64,000 nt of DNA from NCBI GenBank assembly GCA_014381985.1, contig JACNKP010000055.1, forward strand, positions 19,767-83,766. The letters run 5' to 3'. Origin of the DNA: SAR92 clade bacterium. Its GTDB lineage: Bacteria; Pseudomonadota; Gammaproteobacteria; Pseudomonadales; Porticoccaceae. Within the stretch, counting starts at the first letter, position 1. Each line of letters opens with the position of its first letter. Of the stretch, positions 48,341-57,281 are shown in pieces. The position numbers and the translations under genes are program-made. The notes below the pieces were generated by a model. It was not told the origin of the DNA and ran no database searches. It worked only from the letters and a program-made list of their open reading frames with translations.

Positions 48341-49789
48341 ATGCATATTGCTGTTATAGCGCGAGTTTTAGGCATGCTGCTGATGATCTTCAGCCTGACC
48401 ATGCTCTCGCCAATCATAGTCGCATCCATCTACGAAGAAAATACGACCCCTATGTTCTTGCTGGCTTTTGCCATCACACAGTTCGTTGGTCTAGCATTTT
48501 GGCTGCCCTCTAGAGGTCGCATGGGGGAGCTGCGGACTCGCGATGGCTTTTTTGTGACTGTTTTTTTCTGGCTGGTCCTTAGTACTTTTGGCACCTTACC
48601 GCTAATTTTTTCCGAAGCAACGAACCTATCATTTGTTGATGCTTTGTTTGAGTCAGTCTCAGGATTAACCACCACCGGGGCAACCGTTTTATCGGGTCTC
48701 GATGAATTGCCCAAGTCAATCCTCTATTATCGACAGCAACTACAATGGCTCGGTGGCATCGGCATTGTGGTTATTGCAGTCGCGATTTTACCCATGTTAG
48801 GTATCGGTGGCATGCAAATATATCGCGCTGAAACGCCTGGTCCGATGAAAGATGCCAAGCTAACCCCCCGCATTGCTGAAACAGCTAATGTATTATTTAA
48901 AATTTATCTCACCCTCACCATTGTCTGCGCTCTAGCGTACTGGTTCGCGGGGATGAGCGGCTTTGATGCCATCGGGCATAGCTTTTCAACCGTTGCTATT
49001 GGCGGGTTTTCTACCCATGACGCCAGCATTGGTTTCTTCGATAGCGATTTAATTATGGCTATCTGTACTTTTTTTATGGTCATCTCAGGGCTGAACTTTG
49101 CATTGCATTACCACGTATGGCATAACCGCCGGCTCAATTTCTACTGGGCAGACCCAGAAGCTCGGATGTATATTTATCTCCTGTTATTCGGGATATTGGT
49201 CACATGTTGTTATCTCTATTTTAGCGGCACTTATGGCTGGGAGGACAGTTTCAGTATCGGTGTGTTTCAGTTAGTCTCAATGCTAACCACCACTGGATTT
49301 ACCACCACTGAATTTAATAGCTGGCCAACCTTTTTGCCCTTTTTCTTAATCTTCTTAAGTTTTTTTGGTGCTTGCGCTGGATCTACGGGTGGTGGTATCA
49401 AGATTGGGCGAATGTTGATTATGGCGCAGCAAGGCATTCGTGAGGTTTATAGGTTGGTGCACCCTAATGCGCTGCTCCCCATTAAAATTCGCAATCGTCG
49501 CGTTCCCGAGCGGGTGGTTGATGCGATCTGGGCGTTCTTTGGAGTTTATCTAGCCATTTTTTATCTAATGGTGCTACTACTGTTAGCGTCAGGGTTGGAC
49601 TATGTAACTGCCTGGTCAGCCACTGCAGCTGCACTAAACAACCTTGGTCCCGGATTGGGAGGCGTTGCAACTAACTACGCAGACATTAGCAGCTTTGCCA
49701 AGGTGGTGCTGAGCTGGGGCATGCTCTTAGGGCGGCTGGAAATATTTACGCTACTAGTATTATTTACGCCCACCTTTTGGAGAAATTAA
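48341..49789 (+). CDS. trkH: Trk potassium uptake channel subunit TrkH
   Basis: The 482-aa membrane protein has four M-P-M repeats. Filter-like loops are visible in order as GLTTTGATVLSG, FSTVAIGGFSTHD, MLTTTGFTTTEFN and ALNNLGPGLGGVA. The frame extends upstream to 48290 inside trkA, but ATG 48341 has AGGA 11 bases upstream and gives the normal start MHIAVIARVLGMLL. Cotranscribed with trkA (13 bp). The two give a low-affinity, NAD(H)/ATP-controlled potassium uptake system. Confidence 0.96.
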   Translation: MHIAVIARVLGMLLMIFSLTMLSPIIVASIYEENTTPMFLLAFAITQFVGLAFWLPSRGRMGELRTRDGFFVTVFFWLVLSTFGTLPLIFSEATNLSFVDALFESVSGLTTTGATVLSGLDELPKSILYYRQQLQWLGGIGIVVIAVAILPMLGIGGMQIYRAETPGPMKDAKLTPRIAETANVLFKIYLTLTIVCALAYWFAGMSGFDAIGHSFSTVAIGGFSTHDASIGFFDSDLIMAICTFFMVISGLNFALHYHVWHNRRLNFYWADPEARMYIYLLLFGILVTCCYLYFSGTYGWEDSFSIGVFQLVSMLTTTGFTTTEFNSWPTFLPFFLIFLSFFGACAGSTGGGIKIGRMLIMAQQGIREVYRLVHPNALLPIKIRNRRVPERVVDAIWAFFGVYLAIFYLMVLLLLASGLDYVTAWSATAAALNNLGPGLGGVATNYADISSFAKVVLSWGMLLGRLEIFTLLVLFTPTFWRN

Positions 49790-49830
49790 ATAGTGACCCT
49801 CACCCCCAAGGCCGCGTTAGTTTCCCGTCG

Positions 49831-50919
49831 CTACTCCTTACGGGCTTGGTAATAGGCTTCTTCAGAAATAGTGTGGTAGGCCGTTGCCTGACGCTGGAAA
49901 GATTTAACTGACTCGGCAATACGTCGAGAAATGTCTGAATCATCAGCCAGCTCCTCAAGCATCTCTGCAGAGATACTACGCAGCTCAGTAATCACTTCAT
50001 CGGGAAGTTTTCTCAACTGCACTCCATGGGTTTCCACTAAACTAATTAATGCCTCGTTATTTCGCGCCGTGTATTCATCGAGCATATCTTGATTAACGGC
50101 CCTAGCCGCTGTTTCGACAATTGCCTGCAAATCATCCGGCAAAGTCGCTAAAGCGTCTTTGTTAACAATTAACTCCAAAGTCGGGCCTGGTTCATGCCAA
50201 CCAGGGTAATAGTAATATTTGGCCACCTGATGAAAACCAAGCGCGATGTCGTTGTAGGGGCTCACCCACTCAAGAGCATCAATGACCCCGGTCTGCATGG
50301 CGGTATAAAGCTCACCTCCGGCGATGGTCACCGACACACCCCCTGCACGTGTAATAACATCTCCACCCATGCCCGGGATCCGCATTTTTAATCCCTTTAT
50401 ATCATCCATGGAGTTTATTTCTCGATTGAACCATCCAGCCATTTGCACGCCTGTATTGCCGGCGGCAAAGGGAACTAAGTTAAAACCGCTGTAGAGCTCT
50501 CGCCACAACTCTAACCCACCTCCATAATGCAGCCATCCGTTCATCTCTTGAGCGTTAAGCCCAAAGGGGACCGAGGTGAAAAATGCAGCGGCCTTCGACT
50601 TTCCCGTCCAGTAATAGGAAGCCCCATGTCCCATCTCGGCAGTGCCTTGAGACACCGCATCGAACACTTCAAATGCCGGAACTAATTGGCCTGCACCAAA
50701 CACCTTAATTTGCAGTCTGCCGTTACTCATTGCATCGACTTTTTTTGCAAAATTTTCTGGCGCCGTCCCTAATCCGGGATAATTTTTGGGCCATGTGGTG
50801 ACCAGCTTCCACTTAAAGTATTGCTGTTTCTCCACTACCCCAGAGGGGGCCGTCTTATCGTCGCCCCCGCTGCAGCTAACCAAAAACAAAGCTAACAGTA
50901 CCGTTACTATAATGCGCAT
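49831..50919 (-). CDS. TRAP transporter solute-binding lipoprotein (DctP family)
   Basis: The 362-aa protein has a lipobox (ALFLVSC, Cys16) and then a DctP-type binding fold. KWKLVTTWPKNYPGLGTAPE leads the mature domain. The substrate-contacting region GLKMRIPGMGGDVITRAGG includes the conserved Arg near 175, and ALEWVSPYNDIALGFHQ follows. A lipid anchor is unusual for a TRAP binding protein in a diderm cell. No DctQ or DctM gene is nearby, so it is an orphan. Relatives of this type are linked to keto- and hydroxy-acids, but the ligand here is unknown. Confidence 0.87.
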   Translation of the reverse strand: MRIIVTVLLALFLVSCSGGDDKTAPSGVVEKQQYFKWKLVTTWPKNYPGLGTAPENFAKKVDAMSNGRLQIKVFGAGQLVPAFEVFDAVSQGTAEMGHGASYYWTGKSKAAAFFTSVPFGLNAQEMNGWLHYGGGLELWRELYSGFNLVPFAAGNTGVQMAGWFNREINSMDDIKGLKMRIPGMGGDVITRAGGVSVTIAGGELYTAMQTGVIDALEWVSPYNDIALGFHQVAKYYYYPGWHEPGPTLELIVNKDALATLPDDLQAIVETAARAVNQDMLDEYTARNNEALISLVETHGVQLRKLPDEVITELRSISAEMLEELADDSDISRRIAESVKSFQRQATAYHTISEEAYYQARKE

Positions 50920-50952
50920 TTTTTTCCCCTTTTGTGGTGCTTTCTGGTCTTT

Positions 50953-53112
50953 TTATATAGCGGCCAAATTGGCAGACGCTAGAATTAAAATTTTTGTTCC
51001 AGCCATCTCAAAGCTTACATGTACTCTTGCTCTTGGGCCGTTACCTTCGAAATTCAAAATCACACCTTCGCCATAAACATTGTGATTGACCGACTGACCC
51101 AACTGAAAGCCGGTTTCTTCGCCCTGATCGCTGCGCATAGCTCCCGCAGCATAGCTTGTCGGCCGCGCTATGGTGTTTTGCAGTCGAACCTCTTCTATTA
51201 CCTCTTTTGGTATGTCCCGCACAAACCTAGAAATTGAATTAAATGATTCGCTTCCATAAATAGATCGACTCTCTGCAAAAGTTATATAGAGTTTTTGCTT
51301 CGCTCTAGTGATGCCCACATAAGCCAGACGCCGCTCTTCCTCTAGCCGCCCAGGTTCATCCAGCGACATCTTATGGGGAAATAGATTCTCTTCCATTCCT
51401 GCAATAAACACCAATGGAAATTCCAAACCCTTGGCACTGTGTAAGGTCATCAACTGCACTGCGTCTTGGTCTTCGTCCGCTTGGCGATCGCCAGAATCTA
51501 ACGCTACCTGATCTAGAAATTGTGGCAGTACAGGCAAGTCTCTATCTTCCGCTTCAAAGTTTCGACAGGCACCAACCAATTCCTCGAGATTCTCAACGCG
51601 AGCCTGACCTCGTTCGCCTTTTTCCCTTCGATGCATTTCTATCAGCCCGCTATGTTGTATCGCGTTTTCTGCCTGTTCAGCTAATGGTAGCTCATCGAAC
51701 TGCCCACTCATTTCATTGACTAGCTCAATAAAAGCAGCCACAGCGTTCGTTGCTCGTGCCGCCATGCGCTTCTCACTGACTACCAAAACTGAGGCTGTCC
51801 ACAGAGAGGTTTTATTGTCTCGGGCTAATTCTCGCACTATCTCTAAGGTGCGGTCGCCAATGCCCCGCGGCGGCACATTGACCACTCGCTCAAAGGCTAC
51901 ATCGTCATGGCAGTTCAACATGAGGCGCAGATAGGACAGAGCATTTTTAATTTCCATCCGCTCATAAAAGCGCTGCCCACCATAAATGCGATAGGGAATT
52001 TCAGCCTGTAATAACGCGGCCTCTAGTACCCTTGATTGCGCGTTAGAGCGATAAAGAATGGCCGCGTCTTCACGCCGATTCCCATCCGTGCTCCAGCTAT
52101 GTAATCGATCTGCAATATAACGAGCTTCGTCATGTTCATTAAACGCTGAATAGAGCGCTATGGCTTCTCCTTCTCCCGCATCGGTCCAAAGATTTTTTCC
52201 GAGACGACCCGAGTTCTTTGCGATTACCGCATTAGCCGCCTGTAGAATATTTGAGGTTGAGCGATAGTTTTGCTCTAGCTTTACTGTTTCAGTAGCAGGA
52301 AAATCGCGCTCATAACTAAGAATGTTTTCTACCTTCGCTCCGCGCCAACCATAAATTGATTGGTCGTCATCGCCTACCGCAGTCACGGCGCTCACTTTCC
52401 CGGCAAGTAATCTCAACCAGGCATATTGAACCGCGTTAGTATCTTGAAACTCATCCACTAAAATATGCTTAAAACCCTGTTGATAGTGCTCCAGTACCGA
52501 CGGGTTATGCTTCCACAGCTCTAGCGCGCGAAGCAGCAGTTCGGCAAAATCAATCACGCCTACACGTTCGCAGGTTTCTTCATAGCCTCGGTAGATCCGT
52601 AACATGGTGGCCAAATAAGGATCTCCACCTTCTTGAATGTGGGCAGACCGCAACCCCTCATCTTTTTGGCCGTTTATCCACCATTGAGCCTGCTTTGGGG
52701 GCCATCTTTGCTCGTCCAAATCCATGCTACGCATAACACGCTTAACTAAGCGCAGTTGATCATCAGAATCTAGAATTTGAAAATTTTCTGGCAATTTGGC
52801 ATCGCGCCAGTGCGCCTTTAATAGCCGATGCGCCAAGCCATGAAACGTTCCGACCCACATGCCTCTCAATGACATGCCCAATAAATCATCAATCCTCTCT
52901 CGCATTTCGCGAGCCGCCTTATTAGTGAAGGTGACCGCAAGGATTCCGTAAGGGGACACATTATCTACCTGGATTTTCCAGGCGATACGATGCACCAGAA
53001 CCCGTGTTTTACCGCTGCCAGCACCCGCTAACACTAAAAGGTGCTGTTTATCGCTGGTAACTGCCTGCTCTTGAGGTGCGTTGAGATTATGTAATATTGA
53101 GGTAACGTCCAT
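50953..53112 (-). CDS. uvrD: DNA helicase II UvrD
   Basis: The 719-aa superfamily 1A helicase acts in nucleotide excision and mismatch repair. Walker A is AGAGSGKTR, motif II is VDEFQDTNAVQYAW, motif III is GDDDQSIYGWRGA, and motif VI is RRLAYVGITRAKQ. It closely follows E. coli UvrD in length (720) and N-terminus (MDVTSILHNLNAPQEQAV). I use ATG 53112; a TTG at 53142 would add ten unlike residues. The C-terminus has the usual GEGVILNFEG Tudor-like module. It is upstream of the TRAP gene by 33 bp. Confidence 0.97.
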   Translation of the reverse strand: MDVTSILHNLNAPQEQAVTSDKQHLLVLAGAGSGKTRVLVHRIAWKIQVDNVSPYGILAVTFTNKAAREMRERIDDLLGMSLRGMWVGTFHGLAHRLLKAHWRDAKLPENFQILDSDDQLRLVKRVMRSMDLDEQRWPPKQAQWWINGQKDEGLRSAHIQEGGDPYLATMLRIYRGYEETCERVGVIDFAELLLRALELWKHNPSVLEHYQQGFKHILVDEFQDTNAVQYAWLRLLAGKVSAVTAVGDDDQSIYGWRGAKVENILSYERDFPATETVKLEQNYRSTSNILQAANAVIAKNSGRLGKNLWTDAGEGEAIALYSAFNEHDEARYIADRLHSWSTDGNRREDAAILYRSNAQSRVLEAALLQAEIPYRIYGGQRFYERMEIKNALSYLRLMLNCHDDVAFERVVNVPPRGIGDRTLEIVRELARDNKTSLWTASVLVVSEKRMAARATNAVAAFIELVNEMSGQFDELPLAEQAENAIQHSGLIEMHRREKGERGQARVENLEELVGACRNFEAEDRDLPVLPQFLDQVALDSGDRQADEDQDAVQLMTLHSAKGLEFPLVFIAGMEENLFPHKMSLDEPGRLEEERRLAYVGITRAKQKLYITFAESRSIYGSESFNSISRFVRDIPKEVIEEVRLQNTIARPTSYAAGAMRSDQGEETGFQLGQSVNHNVYGEGVILNFEGNGPRARVHVSFEMAGTKILILASANLAAI

Positions 53113-53280
53113 AGGTGTGCAGTCTAGCAATTTAATAGGCAAAAATCGGGATCAACTGAATTTCTTTTTCTTTTTAACCGAGATCCAAGACCCTAACGCT
53201 CAATCACTCGCTAAAATAGTCACAATAACCCCCAAATGACTCTTTTTTTACTACAAAACTAGCAATATAGGCCGTTTTCT

Positions 53281-53295
53281 TGTAAATTTTTTACA
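53281..53295. promoter_or_regulatory. HexR-like operator upstream of hexR
   Basis: TGTAAATTTTTTACA is a 15-bp palindrome with six of seven pairs matching. It resembles the HexR consensus TGTAATnnnATTACA of gammaproteobacteria. It lies 20 bp before the hexR start, so autoregulation is likely. No second site of this form was noticed upstream of the tkt-epd-pgk-fba genes. Confidence 0.6.
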
Positions 53296-53315
53296 TAACT
53301 TACTTTGGACGGCCC

Positions 53316-54164
53316 ATGAAACCTGCTCAATTGACCCAAACGATCAGTGACACCTTACCAGCGCTTCGAAAATCGGAGCGCAAAGTAGCCGACTTTGTTC
53401 TCAAATCACCGCTGAATGTAATCAGGATGCGCATCGTAGATTTAGCCAAACAAGCTGGAGTGAGCGAGCCTACCGTGGTCCGGTTTTGTCGCGCTGTCGG
53501 CTGTCGTGGTTTTCAGGACTTTAAAATGGCGCTAGCTCAGCAGCTGGCATCCAGCCCAAGCTATGGGCAGATCGCCGTGACGGATACTGACTCAACAAGG
53601 GAGTATACCTACAAGGTTTTCGACTCAACCGTTGATGCGCTACTTAAGGTTCGCGACAGTCTGGTCCTACCAAATCTCGAGGCCGCTGTGGCTGCAATAT
53701 GCGCTGCCGGCCGCGTTGAGTTCTATGGTTTTGGCGCCTCGGCCGCGGTGGCCTTTGACGCGCAGCACAAATTCTTTAGGCTTCAAATAACCTCTGCAGC
53801 GTACTCTGACCCCCACCTTCAAAATATGTCTGCAACCTCTCTAAATGCTGGCGATGTGGTCATTGCTATTTCTCAGTCGGGGCGTTCTCAGGCGCTGCTC
53901 GATTCTATGGATCTCGTTAAGCAAGCAGGCGGGCTGGTCATTGGCTTAGCCCCTAGCGGTTCTCCGGTTGCTCTTCGCGCATCAATCCCTATTGAGGTAG
54001 ACGCTAAAGAAGATATTCAAATTTACACCCCTTTATCGTCCCGAATTGCTCATCTTGCCGTGATTGATGTTCTCGCGATTGGGATTGCGCAAAAGAAAGG
54101 CCCTAAACTCCACGAGCATTTGCAACAATTACAAGCTGGTCTGTCGTCTTTACGCAGCCAATGA
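53316..54164 (+). CDS. hexR: HexR-like RpiR-family regulator of central carbon metabolism
   Basis: The 282-aa protein has an RpiR helix-turn-helix (about 1-80; LAKQAGVSEPTVVRFCRAVG) and a SIS sugar-phosphate domain (about 115-255; FYGFGASAAVAFDAQHKFFR, VVIAISQSGRSQALL, VIGLAPSGSPVA). HexR regulators bind 2-keto-3-deoxy-6-phosphogluconate and control Entner-Doudoroff and gluconeogenic genes. The matching palindrome upstream supports HexR over other RpiR members. It is divergent from uvrD. The target genes are not adjacent in this window. Confidence 0.82.
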   Translation: MKPAQLTQTISDTLPALRKSERKVADFVLKSPLNVIRMRIVDLAKQAGVSEPTVVRFCRAVGCRGFQDFKMALAQQLASSPSYGQIAVTDTDSTREYTYKVFDSTVDALLKVRDSLVLPNLEAAVAAICAAGRVEFYGFGASAAVAFDAQHKFFRLQITSAAYSDPHLQNMSATSLNAGDVVIAISQSGRSQALLDSMDLVKQAGGLVIGLAPSGSPVALRASIPIEVDAKEDIQIYTPLSSRIAHLAVIDVLAIGIAQKKGPKLHEHLQQLQAGLSSLRSQ

Positions 54165-54194
54165 CGGTTAGGATAGTCTTGGGTCTGCCGCCAA

Positions 54195-55310
54195 TCAGTC
54201 AATCTGGTTGTCTGCAAACACCCTGATTATTTTCCCTTCTGCGCCATCAGTGGCGAGAAGCAAGCTTCCGTCTGGAGCGGTGATGACATTTCGTATCCTG
54301 CCCAGCTCAGAAAATAAGGTTTCTTCGCCAACGACTTTTTCACCGCTAAGCTCAAGCCGCCTTAGATCGCCAGGTACCAGAGCTGATATAAATAAATTAC
54401 CCTTCCAGCTTGGAAACATATCTCCCTGATAGAGCGCCATGCTTGAAGGGGCTATTGACGGCACCCAATATTTTATCGGTTGCTCCATACCCGGTTGCTC
54501 AGTAAACGGTGAGATAGTTGCGCCACTGTAATCAATCCCATAGGTGATGGCCGGCCAGCCATAGTTGTTGCCCGGCTCTATGATGTTAAGTTCATCACCA
54601 CCCTTCGGGCCATGCTCATGCTCAAGAACAGTCCCGTCATCTTTAATAACCAACCCCTGTAAATTGCGATGCCCATAGGACCAAATTTCAGGCAGCGCTC
54701 CCGGGGAGTTAACAAAGGGATTGTCCGTTGGTATGCTGCCGTCGTCATTAACCCGCAGGATTTTGCCAAAGTGGTTATCTAGGTGCTGGGCTTTTTCTCG
54801 GTAGTTAAAGCCATCACCAGATGTGATCAGTAAGCTTCCGTCAGCCATAAACGCTAGTCGCGCTCCGTAGTGAGCCGCAGCCTTACGCGGTGGATTCGAC
54901 TTGAAAATCGTTTTATGCCCAACAAGCGCCTCACCCTCTAATCGTGCTCGAACAACATTTAAGCGATTTAGCTTAGGCTCATCAGCATCAGGTGCTGAAA
55001 AGGACAGATAAATAAAGCCATTCTCTTCAAAATTTGGGTGTACAAGCACTTCAGACAACCCTCCTTGGCCAGCAAACAAAACCTCGGGCACGCCCTCTAT
55101 GGGTGTTTCACGCAGCTCCCCATCGGTAACCAGTCTTAGCTGCCCGGATAGTTCTGTGACCAACATGTGTCTGCTAGAAATAAAGGCCATGCTCCACGGA
55201 TGGTCTAAGCCCTCGACCATGGTCTCAGTCTTATACTGAACATCGGCGCTAGACAGCGGACTTAGGACCAGTAGTCCACCCAATAGTGTTAAAAACTTAA
55301 GCGTTTTCAT
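54195..55310 (-). CDS. PQQ-dependent aldose sugar dehydrogenase (soluble)
   Basis: The 371-aa exported protein has a signal peptide (MKTLKFLTLLGGLLVLSPLS) and a six-bladed propeller of the soluble glucose/sorbosone dehydrogenase family. Marks include VEGLDHPWSMAF, FAGQGGLSEVLVHPNF, RKAAAHYGARLAFMADGSLL, ITSGDGFNYR, EIWSYGHRNLQGLV and HEHGPKGGDELNI. Family members such as E. coli YliI oxidise aldoses with bound PQQ. The ATG at 55310 has GGAGGAG about eight bases upstream and overlaps the preceding gene by 14 bases. No PQQ synthesis operon is visible in the window. Confidence 0.9.
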   Translation of the reverse strand: MKTLKFLTLLGGLLVLSPLSSADVQYKTETMVEGLDHPWSMAFISSRHMLVTELSGQLRLVTDGELRETPIEGVPEVLFAGQGGLSEVLVHPNFEENGFIYLSFSAPDADEPKLNRLNVVRARLEGEALVGHKTIFKSNPPRKAAAHYGARLAFMADGSLLITSGDGFNYREKAQHLDNHFGKILRVNDDGSIPTDNPFVNSPGALPEIWSYGHRNLQGLVIKDDGTVLEHEHGPKGGDELNIIEPGNNYGWPAITYGIDYSGATISPFTEQPGMEQPIKYWVPSIAPSSMALYQGDMFPSWKGNLFISALVPGDLRRLELSGEKVVGEETLFSELGRIRNVITAPDGSLLLATDGAEGKIIRVFADNQID

Positions 55311-55758
55311 TGGTAGTCTCCTCCGTTTGGCGAGTGCCAAAATAGTAACCGGCAATCACGCCTGTAAAAATCAAATAGCCTTTGCCAGTAAAGGTTCTGG
55401 CGCCTGCAATAAGCTCAAGGTTGTAAAAGGCCAAAGGCATCAACCCTACAATAGCAAACATCGCCATTCCCCCGGCCAAGGCATAAAGATACCTTTTATC
55501 TATGTTCACCCAAATAAGAGCAATTCGCGTGACAATAAAGGCTATGAGCATTCCAACCAAAACGAGTCCGCCCACGGGGAACGCGCCATTAACATTCATG
55601 CCAATCAGATCTCCCACTATCATCGAGATAACAACCGAGGCATCAACCGGCATGTCCATGCTGAATAACCACGCTATATTGGTGCCGGTTGTTTGTGTAA
55701 TTAATAAAACAGTGGCGATGGTCACCGCGACTAAAAATGAGATACTCTGCTTAATCAT
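55297..55758 (-). CDS. Unknown polytopic membrane protein, 153 aa
   Basis: The protein has about five hydrophobic segments (about 6-23, 42-58, 63-87, 91-114 and 128-142) and a charged C-tail ending TEETTNENA. No family is recognised. Its stop lies inside the start region of the PQQ sugar dehydrogenase gene (14-base overlap), so the two are translationally coupled. That suggests, by inference, a shared role such as electron transfer or membrane attachment, but no heme or quinone motif is visible. The large fraction of Gly and Met in the helices is notable. Confidence 0.65.
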   Translation of the reverse strand: MIKQSISFLVAVTIATVLLITQTTGTNIAWLFSMDMPVDASVVISMIVGDLIGMNVNGAFPVGGLVLVGMLIAFIVTRIALIWVNIDKRYLYALAGGMAMFAIVGLMPLAFYNLELIAGARTFTGKGYLIFTGVIAGYYFGTRQTEETTNENA

Positions 55759-55822
55759 GCTTTCCGTCTCTTTTGTTATTTTGAGGCAACGACATGGATG
55801 GTGTTCTTTTTATACGGCACTT

Positions 55823-56125
55823 TCAACCTATTTTCCTTAAGATCCAAAATCCCAGCCAGGTGCTAATCAGCGCCTTAAACGCTTGAGCAAAAATTAGCGG
55901 AAGACCAAAAATAAAATCAAGGTAGGGCGGCCAAATCCACACATATAGCCAATCGATGAACACCATAAAAATAGGCAAGTAGTCGGCAATAAATACTTTT
56001 TGCGTGAGCGACAACACCCCGTAATCAGTTGTAAGGACAATAAAGCCGCCCCAGATTGCCAAAAATAATTGAAGTGGTGTTGTCAATATCAATAGATACG
56101 CAAAAATACGCAACCCAGTTTGCAT
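55823..56125 (-). CDS. Unknown small membrane protein, 100 aa
   Basis: The protein has three or four hydrophobic segments (about 5-33, 42-66 and 68-95) with many Trp and Tyr (FIDWLYVWIWPPYLDFIFGL). It lies 64 bp upstream of the 153-aa membrane gene on the same strand and 37 bp downstream of the dehalogenase-like gene. All four may form one unit. I do not recognise the family. Confidence 0.6.
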   Translation of the reverse strand: MQTGLRIFAYLLILTTPLQLFLAIWGGFIVLTTDYGVLSLTQKVFIADYLPIFMVFIDWLYVWIWPPYLDFIFGLPLIFAQAFKALISTWLGFWILRKIG

Positions 56126-56162
56126 GATTCACCCCCAGACAGAACAGTGTTAGCTTACCCCC

Positions 56163-57251
56163 TCATTCGCGGCTAATGTGAATAAAATCAGACAGCACCT
56201 GCGAAAGCTTCTCAGCTTTGGTCCATTGAAAAAAGTGGCCACCGCCAATCATCTCATGTGGCTGACCCTTGGTCCCTGGTACTTTGTCTAAAAATTGCTT
56301 TTCAAATCCATTCGTGACTGGGTCGTCGCCGGCACCGACACATAAAAATGGTTTTTGAAATTCAGAAAAGAAATCCCATGCTTTCTTCTGTGCATCAAGC
56401 GACTGATCAGGAATACTCGGCACCTGACTAGGCATCGCTCGCACTGCCATCTTGAACGCGGCACTCGGGAAGGGTGCCTCGAACGCTTTACTAATACTCG
56501 AACCAAATGGTGATATCTTTGATAACCCAAGGTTAGCCATTGCTAATTCTAGGGCGATGATAACTTTATGGCGTCTCTCCATCATTGATGAAGCAATGAT
56601 ACCTGCAGGAGGGTTGATGGCATCCCAAGTGTATTTTTGCCAATAAGCAAATTTTCGGATCCCTAAATAGGGGTCAGCCCCGCCAAAACCGTTCATTTTG
56701 CTGACCTCCTTACTCATTGATGCCATAGTGATTTTCTCTGGCCCCGCTCTGAACGCTAAAATTTCATCAACAATCTCTTGAGGAACATCTGGGCTATAGG
56801 GTAATCCAGTATTCCCCATAGCGACTCGATCAAATCGATCACCATTATCAGCCACCATACGTAGGCCAATTAAACCTCCCCAATCTTGTCCGAAAAAAGT
56901 GAGGTTTGAAAAATCATTTTTCACTAGCCATTGGTTCATCCAGTCTACTTGGCGCTGATAGCTGTAGTCTTCTCTTGCCGCGGGCTTATCAGATTTACCA
57001 TAACCGGGGAGATCTGGGGCAATCACACGAATCCCAGCCTTAACTAAGTGGGGGATCATCCTGGAGTACAAATAACTCCACACGGGCTGGCCATGCATAG
57101 CCAATAAGATTGGACCATCTGCTGGGCCCTCGTCAATGTGATGAATACGTAAATCAGAACCATCGTGAGTTTTGATCACGGTGTAATGCGGCTCAAATGG
57201 GTAGTCTTGGATACCCTCAAAACAGTGATCTGGTGTTCGTAAAATTTTCAT
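56163..57251 (-). CDS. Haloalkane-dehalogenase-like alpha/beta hydrolase
   Basis: The 362-aa cytosolic hydrolase has the oxyanion segment HGQPVWSYLY (53-62), nucleophile Asp123 in GQDWGG with the adjacent halide-stabilising Trp124, acid Asp309/310 in GAGDDPVT, and base His339 in GGGHFFQ. These match HLD-I haloalkane dehalogenases, which release halide from alkyl halides. It is longer than the usual 300 residues; the extra length is in the cap (about 155-290). No signal peptide. AAGGA lies ten bases before the ATG. An 11-bp-arm inverted repeat lies 31 bp upstream. An epoxide hydrolase role is less likely with Asp-Trp and HGQPVW, but the substrate is unproven. Confidence 0.85.
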   Translation of the reverse strand: MKILRTPDHCFEGIQDYPFEPHYTVIKTHDGSDLRIHHIDEGPADGPILLAMHGQPVWSYLYSRMIPHLVKAGIRVIAPDLPGYGKSDKPAAREDYSYQRQVDWMNQWLVKNDFSNLTFFGQDWGGLIGLRMVADNGDRFDRVAMGNTGLPYSPDVPQEIVDEILAFRAGPEKITMASMSKEVSKMNGFGGADPYLGIRKFAYWQKYTWDAINPPAGIIASSMMERRHKVIIALELAMANLGLSKISPFGSSISKAFEAPFPSAAFKMAVRAMPSQVPSIPDQSLDAQKKAWDFFSEFQKPFLCVGAGDDPVTNGFEKQFLDKVPGTKGQPHEMIGGGHFFQWTKAEKLSQVLSDFIHISRE

Positions 57252-57281
57252 GCTGGTCTTATCCTTCTAATTAGGCGCTGT

